DNA from: DATJWY01 sp035500775
GTDB lineage: Bacteria > Pseudomonadota > Alphaproteobacteria > Acetobacterales > Acetobacteraceae
Length of the DNA stretch: 6,852 nt
Reading direction: 5' to 3'
NCBI GenBank assembly: GCA_035500775.1
Contig: DATJWY010000118.1
Coordinates: 1 to 6,852 of the forward strand
Numbering within the stretch: position 1 is the first letter of the stretch; every line of letters begins with the position of its first letter. Shown piece after piece: positions 5,388-6,852 of this stretch. The notes under the pieces are model-generated. The model worked only from the letters and a program-made list of their open reading frames with translations. It was not told where the DNA came from and did not search any database. A program made the position numbers and the translations under genes.

Positions 5388-6644
5388 GTGCCCATACTCT
5401 GCCGCGACTGCGATGCCATCGTTCCCGAGCCGGGGGGTGCGTGTCCGGTCTGCGGCGGCCCGCGCCTCGTCCGGCATCCCGACCTGTTCCGCCTCGCGGT
5501 CGCGCATGTCGATGCCGACGCCTTCTTCGCCAGCGTCGAGAAGCGCGACCGGCCGGAACTCGCCGGTCGGCCGGTGATCGTGGGCGGGGGGCGGCGCGGG
5601 GTGGTGTCGGCCGCCTGCTACGTCGCCCGGCTTTCCGGCGTGCACAGCGCCATGCCGATGTTCCAGGCCCTGCGCGCCTGCCCGGACGCGGTGGTGATCC
5701 CGCCCGATTTTTCCAAGTACAGCGCGGCCGGCCGCCGCCTGCGCGAGATGATGCTGGCGCTGACGCCGCTCGTGCAGCCGCTCTCCATCGACGAGGCCGA
5801 TCTCGACCTGGCCGGTACCGAGGCGCTGCACGGCGCGCCGCCGGCCGTGGTGCTGGCCCGCCTCGCCCGCGCCGTGGAGGCGGAGCTGGGCATCACCGTC
5901 TCGATCGGGCTGGCGCCGAACCGGATGCTGGCGAAGCTCGCCGCCGGGCGGGACAAGCCGCGCGGCTTCGCTGTGCTCGGGGCGGAGGCGGCGTCCGTGC
6001 TCGCGCCGGGTGGGGTCGGGCAGCTTCCCGGCGTCGGCCCGGCGCAGGCGCGGCGGCTGGCGGCGCTCGGCATCACCCGGATCGGCCAGCTGCAGGCGTT
6101 GGACGATCCGGCGGCGCTGCGCCTGCTCGGCGAGGATGGCCCCGCCCTGGCGCGGCGGGCGCGCGGCGAGGATGCCCGGCCGGTCACGCCCGGGCGGGAG
6201 GTCAAATCGGTCAGCGCGGAGATCACCTTCGAAACCGACATCAGCGACCGCGCGGCGCTGGAGCGGCAGCTCTGGCTGCTCTGCGAGCGGCTCGGCCGGC
6301 GGCTGCGGGAGAAGGAGGTGGCGGCGGGCGGGGTGGTGCTGAAGCTGAAGACCGCGCGCTTCGCCCAACGCGCCCGCGCCCTGCGCCTGCCGGGGCCGAC
6401 GCAGCTGCCGGAAACCCTGTTCGCGCATGCGCGCGGCCTGCTGGCGCGGGAGGCGGACGGCACCGCCTTTCGCCTGATCGGCATCGGCGCGCACCCGCTG
6501 GCGCCGGCGGCGGAGGCGGATCGCGGCGACCTGGCCGACCCCGAGGCGCCGCGCCGGGCGGCGCGGCAGGCGGCGCTGGATGCGCTGCGGGCGCGCTTCG
6601 GCGACGGGGTGATCGGGCGCGGGCGGGGGCTGGTGCCGAATTGA
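5388..6644 (+). CDS. dinB: DNA polymerase IV (Y-family translesion polymerase)
   Basis: Error-prone polymerase that inserts nucleotides opposite damaged bases during replication. The 418-residue product has palm/finger motifs AHVDADAFFASVEKRD (39-54; metal ligand D42, steric-gate F47), PVIVGGGRRGVVSAACYVAR (62-81), SAMPMFQAL (87-95), and the catalytic SIDEADLD (133-140; D135 and E136). The thumb helix-hairpin-helix LPGVGPAQARRLAALGI lies near 213-229. The little-finger region includes EVKSVSAEITFETD (271-284), a block near 320-345 (KLKTARFAQRAR, TQLPETLF) and FRLIGIG (361-367). An N-terminal extension has C5-x2-C8 and C19-x2-C22, which looks like a small zinc ribbon; such extensions occur in alphaproteobacterial DinB. 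Residue 138 is Asp where family members normally have Phe, Tyr or Val. GTG 5388 was chosen because it keeps the cysteine module and no in-frame ATG precedes the palm; there is no clear ribosome binding site. The C-terminus lacks an obvious beta-clamp peptide of the E. coli QLVLGL type. Confidence 0.96.
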   Translation: MPILCRDCDAIVPEPGGACPVCGGPRLVRHPDLFRLAVAHVDADAFFASVEKRDRPELAGRPVIVGGGRRGVVSAACYVARLSGVHSAMPMFQALRACPDAVVIPPDFSKYSAAGRRLREMMLALTPLVQPLSIDEADLDLAGTEALHGAPPAVVLARLARAVEAELGITVSIGLAPNRMLAKLAAGRDKPRGFAVLGAEAASVLAPGGVGQLPGVGPAQARRLAALGITRIGQLQALDDPAALRLLGEDGPALARRARGEDARPVTPGREVKSVSAEITFETDISDRAALERQLWLLCERLGRRLREKEVAAGGVVLKLKTARFAQRARALRLPGPTQLPETLFAHARGLLAREADGTAFRLIGIGAHPLAPAAEADRGDLADPEAPRRAARQAALDALRARFGDGVIGRGRGLVPN

Positions 6645-6655
6645 CCGCTTCAAGA

Positions 6656-6781
6656 CCAGGGGGCTTTGCCCCCTGCACCCCCACTGGGGCCTTGAGGCCC
6701 CAGGCCCCCAAACGTTTGATTTCCTTAAAGTCATGGGGTCTGGGGCCGTACGGCCCCAGCGGGTCCAGGGCAGAGCCCTGG
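6656..6781. repeat. BIME-like element: two pairs of GC-rich hairpins in mirror-image arrangement
   Basis: Four perfect hairpins are visible: CAGGGGGC/GCCCCCTG (6657-6675, TTT loop), CTGGGGCC/GGCCCCAG (6684-6703, TTGA loop), a 20-base palindrome of the same CTGGGGCC/GGCCCCAG type with GTAC centre (6740-6759), and CCAGGGC/GCCCTGG (6765-6781, AGA loop). The reverse complement of the right half (6735-6781) reads like the left half (6656-6709) with small indels, so the whole is a large imperfect inverted repeat around an AT-richer centre (6710-6734) that begins with the palindrome AAACGTTT. It starts 11 bases after the dinB stop. It is probably a dispersed intergenic element that may also stop transcription from both sides. 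Dispersal across the genome is inferred and cannot be shown from one copy. Confidence 0.75.
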
Positions 6782-6802
6782 CCTTTCAGGTTGCATCGAC
6801 GC

Positions 6803-6852
6803 TTATGGTGCCGGAACGACCTGGTAGTACACGCCGCCAGCGCCATAGTTCG
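6803..6852 (-). CDS. Possible C-terminal end of a convergent gene, cut by window edge
   Basis: On the minus strand, one frame entering from the right edge encodes NYGAGGVYYQVVPAP followed by TAA (stop at 6805-6803). Only 15 full codons are visible. The Gly/Tyr-rich composition resembles the tail of some exported or outer-membrane-associated proteins, but that is only an impression. The palindromic element just beyond the stop fits a convergent gene end facing dinB. Another minus-strand frame is also open here but continues as gibberish through the palindromic element, so this frame is preferred. Function unknown. Confidence 0.4.
   Translation of the reverse strand, partial: NYGAGGVYYQVVPAP

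Noticed and set aside
5325..6734. 469-codon minus-strand open frame opposite dinB
   Set aside because: Low-complexity Arg/Pro/Gln composition, it runs through the palindromic element, and the opposite strand encodes a complete DinB.
6241..6846. Minus-strand frame starting near the right edge and running across the palindromic repeat
   Set aside because: The translation is repeat-derived and then Pro/Ala/Arg-rich shadow of dinB; the alternative frame ending at 6803 is more protein-like.
1..6852. tRNA, rRNA, CRISPR array, insertion sequence, toxin-antitoxin or phage-like genes
   Set aside because: None seen: no regularly spaced direct repeats, no transposase or integrase motifs, and no tRNA-like cloverleaf recognised in the gaps.

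Overview
The window is high-GC DNA (about 70% by eye) that reads as a chromosomal segment of an alphaproteobacterium, most likely Acetobacteraceae or a related Rhodospirillales lineage. The pointers are the gene order xseB-ispA-dxs behind a histone-deacetylase-family gene, the DNA polymerase IV type with a cysteine-rich N-terminal extension, and the nested GC-rich palindromic element after dinB. This placement is an inference from protein style and layout; no rRNA or other marker gene is present.

Positions 1-2934 (minus strand) hold the compact cluster xseB -> ispA -> dxs. XseB is the small subunit of exonuclease VII. IspA makes farnesyl diphosphate, and Dxs makes 1-deoxy-D-xylulose 5-phosphate, the first committed intermediate of the MEP isoprenoid pathway. 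ispA starts inside the xseB stop codon, and dxs starts 5 bases after the ispA stop. dxs runs off the left edge and lacks roughly its last 40-60 codons.

Positions 3091-4286 (minus strand) hold a second tight pair: a TusA-family sulfur carrier followed by a class-II-type histone deacetylase/acetylpolyamine amidohydrolase-family protein, overlapping by ATGA. A 156-base gap with an imperfect hairpin separates this pair from xseB, so all five minus-strand genes could be one transcript or two.

Positions 4287-4408 are a divergent intergenic region. It holds two interleaved inverted repeats and a promoter-like sequence placed so that transcription would begin at, or within a base or two of, the ATG of the next gene. 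That gene (4409-5314, plus strand) is a ROK-family sugar kinase closely resembling E. coli Mak (fructokinase/mannokinase). A perfect 13-bp hairpin follows it.

Positions 5388-6644 (plus strand) encode DNA polymerase IV (dinB, GTG start) with an N-terminal CxxC...CxxC extension and an unusual Asp in the catalytic SIDEA-x-LD motif. A 126-base element of paired GC-rich hairpins in mirror arrangement (6656-6781) follows. It sits between dinB and what may be the last codons of a convergent minus-strand gene at the right edge.

Overall this is mostly housekeeping DNA (isoprenoid supply, DNA repair, sugar phosphorylation). I found no convincing undescribed multi-gene system. The points most worth following are the DinB motif change, the possible leaderless mak transcript, the tusA-deacetylase pairing and the palindromic element.
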